NCBI RefSeq assembly: GCF_021513135.1
Contig: NZ_CP090981.1
Location: 496,001 to 560,000 of the forward strand
Source of the DNA: Vibrio sp. SS-MA-C1-2
Lineage (GTDB): Bacteria; Pseudomonadota; Gammaproteobacteria; Enterobacterales; Vibrionaceae
DNA length: 64,000 nucleotides
Direction of reading: 5' to 3'
In this document: positions 47,633 through 61,482 of the stretch, one piece after another
How the letters are laid out: every line of letters starts with the position of its first letter
How positions within the stretch are numbered: the first letter of the stretch is position 1
Position numbers and translations under genes: made by a program
Notes under the pieces: model-generated
Seen by the model: only the letters and a program-made list of their open reading frames with translations
Told to the model about the DNA's origin: nothing
Databases searched by the model: none

Positions 47633-49699
47633 ATGGCGAAGAATTTCTTAATTGAACTGGGTACTGAAGAGTTACCACCAAAATCACTACGTACACTAGC
47701 TGAAGCCTTTGCTGCTAATTTTACCGCAGGTTTAGACAGTGCAAATGTCGAATATGGTGATGTTAAGTGGTACGCCTCTCCTCGTCGCCTTGCGATTAAA
47801 ATTGCTGATCTAGCAGAAGGCCAAGCAGACAAAGTCGTTGAAAAACGTGGACCTGCAATTAGCGCCGCATTTGATGCAGAAGGCCAACCGACGAAAGCAG
47901 CACTAGGCTGGGCTCGTGGTAATGGTATCGATATTGCTGATGCTGACCGTCTAAAAACAGACAAAGGTGAGTGGTTACTATTCAAACAAGAAGTGAAAGG
48001 TAAGCCCGTTCAAGATCTTGTGATTGATATTGCAGCGACAGCCCTTGCTAACTTGCCAATTCCTAAGCCGATGCGCTGGGGCGATAAAGAGACACAATTT
48101 ATTCGTCCAGTGAAAACGCTAACTGTTCTTTTCGGTGAGCAACTGATCGAAGGAACTATTTTAGGTGTTGCTTCTGATCGTGTAATTCGTGGTCACCGCT
48201 TTATGGGCGAACCTGAATTTACAATCGACAGCGCTGATCAATACCCAGAGCTTTTAGAGCAACGCGGTAAAGTGATGGCGGATTATGAAGCGCGTAAAGC
48301 GATCATTCTTGCTGATTCTAAAAAAGCAGCAGATGCTGTCGGTGGTATTGCTGACCTTGAAGATGAATTAGTTGAAGAAGTGACATCGTTGGTTGAATGG
48401 CCAGTTGTTCTAACGGCTTCATTCGAACCTGAGTTCTTAACCGTTCCTTCTGAAGCACTGGTCTACACCATGAAAGGGGATCAGAAATACTTCCCGGTTT
48501 ATGATGCAGAAGGCAATCTAGTGCCTAAGTTTATCTTTGTTTCGAACATTGAATCGAAAGATCCTCGTCAAGTTATCGAGGGTAACGAGAAAGTTGTACG
48601 TCCTCGTCTTGCCGATGCAGAGTTCTTCTTTAATACTGACCGTAAGCGCCCACTGGTTGATCGTCTACCTGAGCTAGAGACAGCGATCTTCCAGAAACAA
48701 CTTGGCACAATTAAAGATAAAACTGATCGTATAACTGAGCTTGCTGGTTATATTGCTGAGCAAATTGGTGCAGATGTTGAGAAATCACAACGCGCAGGTT
48801 TACTAGCAAAATGTGATTTAATGACGTCAATGGTCTTTGAATTCACCGATACTCAAGGCGTGATGGGCATGCATTATGCACGTCATGATGGTGAAGCAGA
48901 AGAAGTTGCATTAGCACTAAACGAGCAGTATATGCCTCGTTTTGCGGGTGATGACTTACCTTCTACAGCGGTATCATCAGCGGTGGCTATGGCAGATAAG
49001 ATCGATACTTTAGTCGGTATCTTTGGTATTGGTCAAGCACCGAAGGGGTCAGATCCTTTTGCACTACGTCGTGCTGCATTAGGTGTACTACGTATTATCG
49101 TTGAAAACGAATACAAGTTAGATCTGATTGACCTTATCGCAAAAGCAAAAACGTTATTCGGTGACAAACTGACTAACAAAAATGTTGAAGCTGATGTGAT
49201 TGACTTTATGTTAGGTCGATTCCGCGCTTGGTACCAAGATCAGAATTTCAGTGTTGATGTAATTCAAGCGGTACTTTCTCGTCGTCCAACTAAACCATCT
49301 GATTTTGATAAGCGTGTTAAAGCCGTTTCTCACTTCAGAGAGTTAGAGGCAGCAGAATCATTAGCCGCAGCCAATAAGCGAGTTGGTAATATCTTAGCGA
49401 AATTTGATGGTGAATTATCTTCTCAAGTTGATACTTCTCTATTAACTGAAGCCGAAGAGATCAAATTAGCAGCAAGCGTTGCAGAAAAAGTTGCTCAACT
49501 AGAGCCACTATTTACAACAGGCGATTATCAGCAAGCACTCACTCTACTTTCTGAGTTACGTAACGACGTTGATGCTTTCTTTGATAACGTGATGGTAATG
49601 GCAGACGATTTAGCGGTAAAAACTAACCGTCTAACGCTATTAAACCAGCTTCGAGAGCAGTTCTTAAATGTTGCCGATATTTCTCTACTACAGAAATAA
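47633..49699 (+). CDS. glyS: Glycyl-tRNA synthetase beta subunit GlyS
   Basis: 688 residues (E. coli 689). It opens with [15 protein letters not shown], has B3/B4- and HD-type regions in the middle ([20 protein letters not shown]) and ends with a DALR-like anticodon-binding helical domain. It binds tRNA-Gly and is needed for aminoacylation by GlyQ. Coupled to glyQ; a strong terminator follows. Confidence 0.98.
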   Translation: MAKNFLIELGTEELPPKSLRTLAEAFAANFTAGLDSANVEYGDVKWYASPRRLAIKIADLAEGQADKVVEKRGPAISAAFDAEGQPTKAALGWARGNGIDIADADRLKTDKGEWLLFKQEVKGKPVQDLVIDIAATALANLPIPKPMRWGDKETQFIRPVKTLTVLFGEQLIEGTILGVASDRVIRGHRFMGEPEFTIDSADQYPELLEQRGKVMADYEARKAIILADSKKAADAVGGIADLEDELVEEVTSLVEWPVVLTASFEPEFLTVPSEALVYTMKGDQKYFPVYDAEGNLVPKFIFVSNIESKDPRQVIEGNEKVVRPRLADAEFFFNTDRKRPLVDRLPELETAIFQKQLGTIKDKTDRITELAGYIAEQIGADVEKSQRAGLLAKCDLMTSMVFEFTDTQGVMGMHYARHDGEAEEVALALNEQYMPRFAGDDLPSTAVSSAVAMADKIDTLVGIFGIGQAPKGSDPFALRRAALGVLRIIVENEYKLDLIDLIAKAKTLFGDKLTNKNVEADVIDFMLGRFRAWYQDQNFSVDVIQAVLSRRPTKPSDFDKRVKAVSHFRELEAAESLAAANKRVGNILAKFDGELSSQVDTSLLTEAEEIKLAASVAEKVAQLEPLFTTGDYQQALTLLSELRNDVDAFFDNVMVMADDLAVKTNRLTLLNQLREQFLNVADISLLQK

Positions 49700-49729
49700 T
49701 CTTTAACAAGAAAACATGCTGAGAAAATC

Positions 49730-49764
49730 GAGCCCAATGATAGATATTATCATTGGGCTTTTTT
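49730..49764 (+). terminator. Terminator of glyQS
   Basis: AGCCCAATGATA-GATAT-TATCATTGGGCT is a perfect 12-bp stem followed by T6. Confidence 0.93.
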
Positions 49765-49812
49765 ATGACTATTTTTGAGTTAAAGGAGAATACATAGTTA
49801 AATAGCCGGTAT

Positions 49813-49840
49813 AAAAAAAGACCGCCAGAGCGATCTTTTT
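49813..49840 (-). terminator. Terminator of the dnaA-dnaN-recF-gyrB operon
   Basis: On the minus strand AAAAAGATCGC-TCTG-GCGGTCTTTTTTT forms a stem with one G-U pair and a seven-T tail, 28 bp after gyrB. Confidence 0.82.
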
Positions 49841-49867
49841 AATTTCTTTATTGTGATAAAAACTAGA

Positions 49868-53387
<3,520 letters not shown>

Positions 53388-53405
53388 TTGATACTCAAGT
53401 AGAGA

Positions 53406-54506
53406 TTATAAACGGATCGGCATAACGACATAAAGCGCATCATCGTTATCACAGTCTTCAATCAAAGTACTGGTGTTTGCATCACTTAAGGATAGCTGTA
53501 CTTTGTCACATTTTAGCGTATTTAAGACATCTAAAACATAATTGACGTTAAAACCAATCTCTAATTCATCACCTTGGTATTCAATATCTAAAAACTCTTC
53601 GGCTTCTTCTTGCTCTGGGTTGTTGGCGGTAATACGTAATTGATGCTCTGAAACATTAAGACGAATACCACGAAACTTCTCATTCGACAGGATAGCTGCA
53701 CGAGAAAAGGCTTTTTTTAGCTCTTCACAACCTGCAATTAGCTGTTTATTGGTATTTTGTGGAACAACTCGGCGATAGTCTGGGAAACGACCATCGACTA
53801 ATTTAGAGGTAAATGTGAAGTTATTAACGACAGCCCTTAAATTTGAATGACCAATTTGCAGGGTAATCATCGCATCAGCATTATCTAACAGACGAACTAA
53901 TTCAAGCACCCCTTTACGAGGCAAAATAACTTGCTGTGATGGTACTTCACTTTCAAGGTTAGTATGAGCAACGGCCATTCGGTGACCATCAGTAGAAACC
54001 GCGCGTAAACAGTCGCCTTCGGTTTCAAACAGCATACCATTTAAAAAATAACGAACATCTTGATGCGCCATTGAAAACTGTGTGGAATCAATTAAGCGGC
54101 GTAATTGGTTTTGAGAGACAGGAAACTCAACAATACTCTCCCACTCTTCAACATTAGGAAAATCTGTCGCCGGTAACGTCGTTAATGAGTAACGGCTTCG
54201 GCCAGAGCGAATAAGAAGACGAGAATCTTCTAATACGATGGCAATATCTGCGCTATCAGAAAGACCTCGACAGATATCAAGAAACTTTCTTGCAGGAACC
54301 GTGGTAGCACCGTCTTGGTATTCACCTTCCAGTTCAATATGGCCGACAAGTTCAACTTCTAGATCGGTGCCAGTTAAGGAGAGCGTGCCCTCTTTTACCA
54401 CCATCAATAGATTACCTAAAATAGGCAATGCAGGTCGACCACCAAGAGCGCCAGAGACCTGTTGAAGAGGTTTTAATAATTTTTCGCGTGCGACAGTAAA
54501 TTTCAT
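53406..54506 (-). CDS. dnaN: DNA polymerase III beta subunit (sliding clamp)
   Basis: 366 residues, the same as E. coli, with three clamp repeats. Recognisable blocks: VSGALGGRPALPILGNLLM, LRRLIDSTQFSMAHQDVRYF, FLNGMLFETEGDCLRAVSTD and the C-terminal YVVMPIRL. The ring dimer holds polymerase III on DNA and recruits Hda, DNA ligase and mismatch-repair proteins. It begins 2 bp after dnaA, indicating co-transcription. Confidence 0.99.
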   Translation of the reverse strand: MKFTVAREKLLKPLQQVSGALGGRPALPILGNLLMVVKEGTLSLTGTDLEVELVGHIELEGEYQDGATTVPARKFLDICRGLSDSADIAIVLEDSRLLIRSGRSRYSLTTLPATDFPNVEEWESIVEFPVSQNQLRRLIDSTQFSMAHQDVRYFLNGMLFETEGDCLRAVSTDGHRMAVAHTNLESEVPSQQVILPRKGVLELVRLLDNADAMITLQIGHSNLRAVVNNFTFTSKLVDGRFPDYRRVVPQNTNKQLIAGCEELKKAFSRAAILSNEKFRGIRLNVSEHQLRITANNPEQEEAEEFLDIEYQGDELEIGFNVNYVLDVLNTLKCDKVQLSLSDANTSTLIEDCDNDDALYVVMPIRL

Positions 54507-54508
54507 AT

Positions 54509-55909
54509 TTAAGATGATAATGTTCTAATTAAGTTGGAATAATCTTCTTTGATGTCGTGACTCTCTTCTCGTAATTGAGCGATTTTGCGACAAGCATGAA
54601 GTACCGTTGTATGATCTCGACCACCAAATGCATCCCCAATTTCAGGCAAGCTATGGTTAGTTAACTCTTTCGACAAGGCCATCGCCATTTGACGGGGGCG
54701 AGCAACAGATCGAGAACGACGCTTTGATAATAAATCAGCCATCTTAATTTTATAATATTCAGCGACAGTTTTCTGGATATTATCGATGGTAACTAGCTTT
54801 TCTTGCAGTGCTAATAAATCTCGCAACGCTTCACGAACAAAATCAATCGTAATTGCGCGTCCTGTAAAGTTAGCATTGGCGATAACACGGTTTAATGCAC
54901 CTTCAAGTTCTCGAACATTCGATCTTAATCGTTTCGCAATAAAAAATGCCACTTCATCAGGCAGACGAATTGCATGATCCTCAGCCTTTTTCATTAGGAT
55001 CGCCACTCGAGTTTCTAATTCAGGCGGTTCGATCGCCACCGTTAATCCCCAACCAAAGCGAGATTTAAGACGATCCTCAACCCCATTGATCTCTTTAGGA
55101 TAACGATCCGAGGTTAATATAATCTGCTGATTACCCTCTAAAAGTGCGTTAAAGGTATGGAAAAATTCTTCTTGAGAGCGCTCTTTATTAGCAAAAAACT
55201 GAATATCATCGATCAATAACGCATCGACACTACGATAGTAACGTTTGAACTCTTCAATGGCGTTATTTTGTAATGCTTTTACCATATCTTGTACAAAACG
55301 TTCAGAATGCATATAGACCACGCAAGCATCTGGTTTACGCTCCATAATCGCATTACCAACAGCATGAAGTAAGTGTGTTTTACCTAAACCGGTTCCACCA
55401 TAAAGAAACAATGGATTATATGCAGCCCCTGGATTATCAGAAACCTGACGCGCTGCAGCTAAGCCAAGTTGGTTCGACTTACCTTCAACAAAATTAACAA
55501 ATTGATGCTTCGGATTAACGTTAGAACGATGAGGAATAGAAGGACGTGGGGCACTCTCCTCCTGATACCAGCTTGGTACTTGGGCTGGTGCCTGATTACG
55601 ACTCATGTTTTGATTAGACCTAGGAATATCTTGAGGCACTTCAGGTCTAACAGGAATAGATACCGGTTTACTGCCCACCTCAAAACGGAGTAACGGGATA
55701 TCGTTACCACAGAATTCATTCAGTAAACGGTTAATATTATCTAAATACTTATCCCTAACCCAATCAAGTACAAACCGGTTAGGAGCGAATAGCGTCAAAG
55801 TCTTATCATTAAGCTCCGCTTGTAGCGGACGAACCCACATACTAAATTCTGTTGCGGATAACTCATCCTGAAGACGTTGAAGACACTGCAACCAAAGCGA
55901 AGATGACAC
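54509..55909 (-). CDS. dnaA: Chromosomal replication initiator DnaA
   Basis: 466 residues from the GTG at 55909 (E. coli 467, also a GTG start). GGTGGAG lies about 8 bases upstream of this GTG, and the codons after it match the E. coli start region; an ATG at 55924 would add five residues. Domain I ([20 protein letters not shown]), variable linker, AAA+ domain with Walker [18 protein letters not shown] and Walker [11 protein letters not shown], and domain IV with the DnaA-box-binding signature [15 protein letters not shown] are intact. It binds oriC at 61.1-61.4 kb and can regulate its own promoter. Confidence 0.99.
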   Translation of the reverse strand: MSSSLWLQCLQRLQDELSATEFSMWVRPLQAELNDKTLTLFAPNRFVLDWVRDKYLDNINRLLNEFCGNDIPLLRFEVGSKPVSIPVRPEVPQDIPRSNQNMSRNQAPAQVPSWYQEESAPRPSIPHRSNVNPKHQFVNFVEGKSNQLGLAAARQVSDNPGAAYNPLFLYGGTGLGKTHLLHAVGNAIMERKPDACVVYMHSERFVQDMVKALQNNAIEEFKRYYRSVDALLIDDIQFFANKERSQEEFFHTFNALLEGNQQIILTSDRYPKEINGVEDRLKSRFGWGLTVAIEPPELETRVAILMKKAEDHAIRLPDEVAFFIAKRLRSNVRELEGALNRVIANANFTGRAITIDFVREALRDLLALQEKLVTIDNIQKTVAEYYKIKMADLLSKRRSRSVARPRQMAMALSKELTNHSLPEIGDAFGGRDHTTVLHACRKIAQLREESHDIKEDYSNLIRTLSS

Positions 55910-56406
55910 GTAAGGCTCCACCATATCAATATTTTAAAAAGGGAATCAATTCTATACTTGTCAGCTAAAGATCACCAGCAAGAAGATCATTAAAATGGAC
56001 TTTTTGATCAAAGTTATTCACATAAAATGCACAGACAAGGATTGGATCTTCAATAATTGTCCTTATTTACCCACATTTTTATAAACATCACACTTTTCTA
56101 CTGTTAATTTTAGCGGCAATCATTAAGAAAATAAAAATATTAATTAGTTTAAATTAATAAATAGCTGGTTAAAAAAACAACTAATTCCAATAAAAATGGC
56201 TTTTTATCAGATTTGATCTTATAAGATCCTTGCTCCAAATCGATAAGAATGTATAATTCGCGCCCGATGTGGCTATTTAATGCAAGTTTGATTTGACTCT
56301 AGTAGCAGCAATGATTACAATTCCGCCTCTTTTTTAAAGGGTGCTGAATATTTTCGTTCACATCATATTTAAAAAAATTACTGATCAGTACATTAAGGTA
56401 GATATC
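55910..56406. promoter_or_regulatory. dnaA-rpmH divergent control region
   Basis: The 497-bp gap contains a one-mismatch DnaA box TTATTCACA at 56015-56023 on the dnaA side, a likely autoregulation site. On the plus strand a strong rpmH promoter is seen: TTGCTC (56230-56235), 16-bp spacer, TATAAT (56252-56257), then a GC-rich TCGCGCCCG discriminator of the stringent type. I could not fix the dnaA -10/-35. Confidence 0.7.
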
Positions 56407-56541
56407 ATGAAACGCACTTTTCAACCTTCTGTTCTGAAGCGCAAGCGCTCTCACGGCTTCCGTGCGCGCATGGCGACTAAGAATGGTCGTAAAGTACTAG
56501 CTGCACGCCGAGCAAAAGGCCGTCAGCAGCTGTCTAAATAA
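56407..56541 (+). CDS. rpmH: 50S ribosomal protein L34
   Basis: 44 residues starting [19 protein letters not shown] and very basic, as universal in L34. The upstream extension to 56341 is not part of the gene. It heads the rpmH-rnpA-yidD-yidC-mnmE cluster and has a strong promoter with a stringent-type discriminator about 150 bp upstream. Confidence 0.98.
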   Translation: MKRTFQPSVLKRKRSHGFRARMATKNGRKVLAARRAKGRQQLSK

Positions 56542-56561
56542 TCTCAACAAAGAATATTTGT

Positions 56562-56917
56562 GTGATTAAGCTAGCTTTTTCTCGGGAGTTACGTCTGTTA
56601 ACTCCCGAGCATTTCAAAAAGTCTTCCAGCAACCTCAACGTGCTGGCTCTCCCCACTTGACTATCCTTGCTAAGGAAAACCAACTAGATCATTCGCGTCT
56701 AGGTTTGGCTGTACCTAAAAAGCAGATAAAATTAGCTGTTGATAGAAATCGCTTTAAACGTCTTACACGTGAAAGCTTTCGTCATCAACAACACAAACTC
56801 CCTAATAAAGATTTTGTCGTTATTGCTAAAAAAAGTGCCAATGAGCTATCTAATGAGGAGCTAACTCAATTATTGGATAAGTTATGGCGTCGTCTAATTC
56901 GCCTTTCGCGTGGATAG
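56562..56917 (+). pseudogene. rnpA: Ribonuclease P protein component, reading frame broken once
   Basis: From the GTG at 56562 the frame gives [20 protein letters not shown], matching the RnpA N-terminus, then fails. The rest ([20 protein letters not shown], the RNR box [31 protein letters not shown]) is in another frame. The junction is an A5 run at 56616-56620; six A would restore one protein of about 118 residues, the usual length. RnpA is essential for tRNA 5' maturation, so a base missing from the sequence is the likeliest reason. It overlaps yidD by 34 bp. Confidence 0.9.
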
Positions 56918-57144
56918 CGATAAAGCTCGTTCGAGGCTATCAACTTTTTATTAGTCCTCTTATCGGGCCACGCTGTCGATTCACCCCAACTTGCTCTCAA
57001 TATGCGATCGAAGCCATAAAAATGCATGGTGTATTAAAAGGTGGTTGGCTTTTCTCCAAACGTCTACTAAAATGCCATCCTTTAAACACAGGCGGGTTTG
57101 ACCCGGTTCCTCCACCTAAGCACCCTAAAAACAGAGATCACTAA
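56884..57144 (+). CDS. yidD: Membrane protein insertion efficiency factor YidD
   Basis: 86 residues; an N-terminal amphipathic helix is followed by [20 protein letters not shown]-type family sequence with conserved Cys, and [19 protein letters not shown]. It is an inner-surface protein assisting YidC-dependent insertion. It overlaps rnpA and ends 2 bp before yidC, the conserved arrangement. Confidence 0.96.
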   Translation: MASSNSPFAWIAIKLVRGYQLFISPLIGPRCRFTPTCSQYAIEAIKMHGVLKGGWLFSKRLLKCHPLNTGGFDPVPPPKHPKNRDH

Positions 57145-57146
57145 CA

Positions 57147-58757
57147 ATGGAATCCCAACGTAAAATTCTATTGATTGCACTGCTGTTCGTATCTTTCTTG
57201 CTATTTCAACAATGGCAAGCAGATAAAAACCCGCAAACTCAAACAGCAGAGCAAACTCAAACAATTAATGGCGAAGTTCCTAACCATACCGGTCAAGACT
57301 CACAGCCAATTACCACAACAAGTACATCAGGTAATCTAATTACCATTAATTCTGATGTTTTATCACTAACTATCGATACTGTTGGTGGTGATGTTCTTAC
57401 ATCTAAATTATTACAGTACCCATTAACAAAAGGCTCTGATGAACCTTTCGTTTTACTTGATGGTGGCCCAACTCATAACTATATCGCACAAAGTGGACTG
57501 ATTGGTGCTAACGGTATCGATACAAATGCTGGTCGTGCTAACTACACAGTTTCTGCAAAAGAGTTTGATTTAGGCGATAAAGACCAGATCTCTGTTCCAC
57601 TAACTTATAGCAAAGACGGCATTAACTATACTAAAACGTTTATCATCAAACGTGGTAGCTATGCAGTTGACGTTAAATACACTATCGATAACCAATCTTC
57701 AGCATCAGCAACAGTTCAAATGTATGCACAGCTAAAGCAGAATATTGATAGCAAAGGCAGCTCACTAACGATGCCGACTTATAATGGCGGCGCTTACTCA
57801 AGTGATGACACGCGTTATAAGAAGTACAGCTATAGCGATATGGAAGATAAAAACCTTTCTATCAGCTTAAAAGAAGGTTGGGCAGCGATGCTACAACACT
57901 ACTTTGCTTCAGCTTGGATCCCTCGTGGCGATGCAGAGAGCAACCTATATACGCGTACATCTAACGGTCAAGGCTATATTGGTGTTCGTATGGCCCCAAC
58001 CACAATTGCAGCGGGTCAAACGACAAGCATTGAAGCAACATTGTGGACAGGTCCTAAACTACAAGATCAGATGGCAGCAACGGCAAACAACCTAGACTTA
58101 AGTGTTGATTATGGTTGGTTATGGTTCATCGCTAAACCACTGCACTCGCTACTAGACTTTATCCATGGTTTTGTGAGTAACTGGGGTGTGTCAATTATCA
58201 TCTTAACGTTTATTGTTCGTGGTGCTATGTTCCCACTAACAAAAGCACAGTACACTTCAATGGCTAAAATGCGTATGTTGCAACCTAAGTTGCAAGAGAT
58301 GCGTGAGCGTATTGGCGATGACCGTCAGCGTATGAGCCAAGAAATGATGGCACTGTATAAGAAAGAAAAAGTTAATCCATTAGGCGGTTGTTTACCTATC
58401 GTTCTACAGATGCCGATCTTCATTGCACTTTACTGGGCATTAATGGAATCTGTTGAGCTACGTCATGCACCATTTGTTGGCTGGATTACTGATTTATCAG
58501 CACAAGACCCGTACTACATACTTCCAGTATTAATGGGTATCTCAATGTTCATGATTCAGAAAATGAGCCCAACAACAGTAACAGATCCAATGCAGCAGAA
58601 GATCATGACATTCATGCCAGTCATGTTCTCGTTCTTCTTCCTGTTCTTCCCATCAGGATTGGTTCTTTACTATCTATTCTCTAACATTGTGAGCTTAATT
58701 CAGCAGACGCTAATTTATCGCTCTTTAGAGAAAAAAGGCTTACATAGTAAATCATAA
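57147..58757 (+). CDS. yidC: Membrane protein insertase YidC
   Basis: 536 residues (E. coli 548). N-terminal membrane anchor (residues 7-20), a large periplasmic P1 beta domain (about 50-325), then five C-terminal helices forming the insertase core with the hydrophilic groove Arg in [41 protein letters not shown] and [19 protein letters not shown] are family signatures. It inserts proteins alone or with SecYEG. A terminator follows before mnmE. Confidence 0.98.
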   Translation: MESQRKILLIALLFVSFLLFQQWQADKNPQTQTAEQTQTINGEVPNHTGQDSQPITTTSTSGNLITINSDVLSLTIDTVGGDVLTSKLLQYPLTKGSDEPFVLLDGGPTHNYIAQSGLIGANGIDTNAGRANYTVSAKEFDLGDKDQISVPLTYSKDGINYTKTFIIKRGSYAVDVKYTIDNQSSASATVQMYAQLKQNIDSKGSSLTMPTYNGGAYSSDDTRYKKYSYSDMEDKNLSISLKEGWAAMLQHYFASAWIPRGDAESNLYTRTSNGQGYIGVRMAPTTIAAGQTTSIEATLWTGPKLQDQMAATANNLDLSVDYGWLWFIAKPLHSLLDFIHGFVSNWGVSIIILTFIVRGAMFPLTKAQYTSMAKMRMLQPKLQEMRERIGDDRQRMSQEMMALYKKEKVNPLGGCLPIVLQMPIFIALYWALMESVELRHAPFVGWITDLSAQDPYYILPVLMGISMFMIQKMSPTTVTDPMQQKIMTFMPVMFSFFFLFFPSGLVLYYLFSNIVSLIQQTLIYRSLEKKGLHSKS

Positions 58758-58792
58758 TTTTACTTTGCTAGGCAGCTAGAGCTGTAAAAATA

Positions 58793-58826
58793 CAAAGGCG
58801 ACGTCATGTCGCCTTTGTTGTTTTTG
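58793..58826 (+). terminator. Terminator of the rpmH-yidC operon
   Basis: CAAAGGCGAC-GTCAT-GTCGCCTTTG is a perfect 10-bp stem followed by TTGTTTTTG. Confidence 0.85.
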
Positions 58827-58867
58827 TGGTTTTACTTTACACTTTCATTACGATTTATATTCTGAAA

Positions 58868-58947
58868 TATACCTAACGTCATTGAAGTTGCTAGTAGGCG
58901 AATACACGCAATCAACAACCTAGCGACTTCAAACGAAGAAGGGTATA
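58868..58947. mobile_element. Short MITE-like element just before mnmE
   Basis: 80 bp from TATACC to GGGTATA. GAAGTTGCTAGTAGGCG and CAACAACCTAGCGACTTC are complementary arms, and the interior is reduced to about 10 bp, so the copy would fold into an almost continuous hairpin. It ends 28 bp before the mnmE start. Confidence 0.75.
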
Positions 58948-58975
58948 AGCCTTATCAGCCGTTACGAGTGATTTT

Positions 58976-60343
58976 ATGATTGAAAAAATTGAAACAATTG
59001 TCGCCCAAGCAACCGCAACTGGACAAGGTGGTGTAGGCATCATTCGCGTCTCAGGTCCATTGGTCAAACAAGTCATTGCCGAAGTCGTTGAGAAAGAGTT
59101 AAAGCCACGCTATGCCGATTACTTGCCTTTTAAAGCTTCCAATGGTGACGTTATTGACCAAGGCATCGCGCTTTATTTCCCAAATCCTCATTCGTTCACA
59201 GGCGAAGATGTTTTAGAGCTACAAGGTCACGGCGGTCCTGTCATTATGGATATGTTGATTAAACGTATTCTAGAGATCCCAGGTATCCGTACCGCTCGAC
59301 CTGGTGAATTTTCAGAGCAAGCTTATCTCAATGATAAACTCGATTTAGCGCAAGCTGAGGCAATTGCTGACTTGATAGAAGCAAGTTCAGAGCAAGCAGC
59401 CAAATCAGCATTAAAATCTCTTCAAGGTGTCTTTTCACAGCGAGTGAATGAGCTGGTGGAGTCACTTATCCATCTTCGCATCTATGTTGAAGCCGCCATT
59501 GATTTTCCCGATGAAGAGATCGACTTCCTTGCCGATGGCAAAGTCGCAGCTGCACTTCAAAAAATTATTGATAACTTATTAGCGGTACAAAAAGAGGCGA
59601 ATCAAGGCGCGATTATGCGTGAAGGGATGAAAGTTGTGATTGCTGGTCGGCCAAATGCAGGTAAATCTAGCTTACTCAATGCACTTTCTGGTCGAGATTC
59701 AGCGATTGTGACTCAGATAGCAGGAACCACCAGAGACGTGCTAAGAGAACATATCCATATCGATGGCATGCCTATCCATATTATTGATACTGCAGGCTTA
59801 CGAGAAGCCTCAGATGAGGTTGAGCGTATTGGAATCGAGCGAGCATGGCAAGAGATTGCCGAAGCTGATCGCGTCTTATTTATGGTGGATGGTACAACAA
59901 CAAGTGCGACTTTACCTGAAGAGATTTGGCCAGAATTTGTCGATAAGCTGCCAACTAATGTCGGAATGACCGTGATCCGTAACAAAGCGGATATTACCGA
60001 AGAATTATTAGGCTTAGAAGAACAGCAAGGTAATACGCTAATCCGTTTATCAGCCAAAACAGGTAATGGTGTTGATGCTCTTCGTGAACACTTAAAGTCT
60101 TGTATGGGTTATGCAGGAATGTCTGAAGGAGGCTTTATGGCCCGTCGTCGCCACTTAGAAGCCCTTTCTTTAGCAATGGAACACTTGGATATCGGTCAAC
60201 AGCAGCTTGAAGGCTACATGGCAGGAGAATTGCTAGCTGAAGAGTTAAAGATGGCCCAACAAGCATTGGGAGAAATTACCGGGGAATTTAGTTCTGATGA
60301 TCTATTAACCCGTATTTTCTCATCATTCTGTATCGGTAAGTAA
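58976..60343 (+). CDS. mnmE: tRNA uridine-5-carboxymethylaminomethyl modification GTPase MnmE
   Basis: 455 residues (E. coli 454). N-terminal folate-binding domain ([20 protein letters not shown]), helical domain, inserted G domain with [23 protein letters not shown] and DTAGLRE, and the C-terminal CIGK ending with the conserved Cys. With MnmG it installs cmnm5 on U34 of certain tRNAs. yidC lies upstream behind a terminator and a MITE-like element. Confidence 0.98.
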   Translation: MIEKIETIVAQATATGQGGVGIIRVSGPLVKQVIAEVVEKELKPRYADYLPFKASNGDVIDQGIALYFPNPHSFTGEDVLELQGHGGPVIMDMLIKRILEIPGIRTARPGEFSEQAYLNDKLDLAQAEAIADLIEASSEQAAKSALKSLQGVFSQRVNELVESLIHLRIYVEAAIDFPDEEIDFLADGKVAAALQKIIDNLLAVQKEANQGAIMREGMKVVIAGRPNAGKSSLLNALSGRDSAIVTQIAGTTRDVLREHIHIDGMPIHIIDTAGLREASDEVERIGIERAWQEIAEADRVLFMVDGTTTSATLPEEIWPEFVDKLPTNVGMTVIRNKADITEELLGLEEQQGNTLIRLSAKTGNGVDALREHLKSCMGYAGMSEGGFMARRRHLEALSLAMEHLDIGQQQLEGYMAGELLAEELKMAQQALGEITGEFSSDDLLTRIFSSFCIGK

Positions 60344-60388
60344 TAAAGCACGTATAAAATATAACGCTTCACTCGCCATGAAAATGAT

Positions 60389-60427
60389 AGAGCCTTAGAT
60401 ACTTCCATATCTAGGGCTCTTTTTTTA
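60389..60427 (+). terminator. Terminator of mnmE
   Basis: AGAGCCTTAGATA and TATCTAGGGCTCT pair (one wobble) around a 6-nt loop and are followed by T7. Confidence 0.9.
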
Positions 60428-60488
60428 TCACTGAAATCAACAGTGTTAGAATCATAATATATCTATATTAATTTAAAGCTGTTGAGTC

Positions 60489-60569
60489 TATATACTATTA
60501 ATATTAAGGCTAGATCTCGTCGCCTCAATCACTTTTCGTCGACTAACAACACCAATTATTTTGGGTATA
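60489..60569. mobile_element. Diverged MITE-like element, reversed, upstream of mioC
   Basis: Read on the minus strand it begins TATACCCAAAATAATTGG and continues GTGTTGTTAGTCGACG, aligning with the left arm of the family; the other end is a diverged TATATACTATTAATATTAAG. It lies 35 bp before mioC. Confidence 0.55.
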
Positions 60570-60603
60570 AATACCATTAAATTTAAGAAAAAAGGATAAA
60601 AGA

Positions 60604-61047
60604 ATGTCAAAAATATCGATTATTACTGGCAGTACATTAGGTGGATCAGAGTATGTTGGTGATCATATTGCTGAAATTTTAGAGCAAAATAATCATCAAA
60701 TTTCTATCCACAATCAGCCTAATTTGACTGAAATATCTCTCGATTCTATCTGGTTAATTGTCTGTTCTACCCATGGAGCGGGTGATTATCCAGACAATAT
60801 TCTTCCATTTATTGAGCAATTAAAAGCCCAGACGAAGCTTGATATCTCTTATACCATCATTGCAATAGGAGACAGCAGTTACGATACATTTTGCTTAGCT
60901 GGTCATCAATTTTCTCAATTATTAAGTAAAAAAGGGGCAAATATAATCGCTCCATTAACTGAAATTGATGTTTTAAACACTCCAATCCCAGAAGAAGAAG
61001 CTGAAATTTGGCTCCATACTCAGATTGAAAATGGTATTTTCGAGTAA
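60604..61047 (+). CDS. mioC: Flavodoxin-like protein MioC
   Basis: 147 residues, single flavodoxin domain: FMN loop GSTLGGSEYVGDHIAEIL, STHGAGDYPDNILPF and AIGDSSYDTFCLAG. E. coli MioC is an FMN electron carrier that supports biotin synthase in vitro. It flanks oriC here as in E. coli, where its transcription enters the origin; the plus-strand orientation means read-through would also run into oriC. Confidence 0.94.
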   Translation: MSKISIITGSTLGGSEYVGDHIAEILEQNNHQISIHNQPNLTEISLDSIWLIVCSTHGAGDYPDNILPFIEQLKAQTKLDISYTIIAIGDSSYDTFCLAGHQFSQLLSKKGANIIAPLTEIDVLNTPIPEEEAEIWLHTQIENGIFE

Positions 61048-61049
61048 AA

Positions 61050-61440
61050 AATAGTGAATTTAATAAAAAAAGTTATGCTCAAATGAACTTTTTTTAATCT
61101 TTTTTCTGTGGATAACTATAGATCTAACCGGTGATCAACCATTAGTTATCCCTTTAATAAGATCTACCCCTCCAACCCCCTGTTGATAACCCTCTATTTT
61201 GATCCCAGCTATTCACCAGAAAGATCCCAAAATACACACACATTATGATCCTCTATAACACCATGATCATTAGGATCTTTTATCGCTTTTCCACAGGATC
61301 GTGGTTTACTAATAATAGATCTAATAAAAGATCTCTATATAAAGATCTTATATATATTAAGAGATTAGATATTTCTGATTTCTTAACGATCGAAGTAGGT
61401 TTTCAGTTGAGTTAAAACAGGATAGAATGCCGCCTCTTTT
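61050..61440. other. oriC: Chromosomal replication origin oriC
   Basis: Between mioC and mnmG. It aligns, box by box, with the reverse of E. coli oriC: R4 TGTGGATAA (61107-61115), R3-like TTATCCCTT (61146-61154), R2-like TGTTGATAA (61181-61189), M-like TATTCACCA (61210-61218) and R1 TTTTCCACA (61287-61295). Beside R1 lie GGATCGTGG and then an AT-rich unwinding region (61306-61380) with three AGATCT-containing repeats at 61317, 61329 and 61343. Fourteen GATC sites fall between 61121 and 61449, fit for Dam/SeqA sequestration. Boundaries are approximate. Confidence 0.95.
61306..61380. other. AT-rich DNA unwinding element of oriC
   Basis: Contains the 13-mer-like repeats AATAATAGATCT, AATAAAAGATCT and TATAAAGATCT, followed by TATATATATTAAGAGATTAG. 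TTACTA at 61306-61311, next to the GC block after R1, fits two DnaA-trio units. Confidence 0.8.
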
Positions 61441-61482
61441 ACCTCGATCGTCTCCTTTCTAATTTATACCAGAGGATAAATT

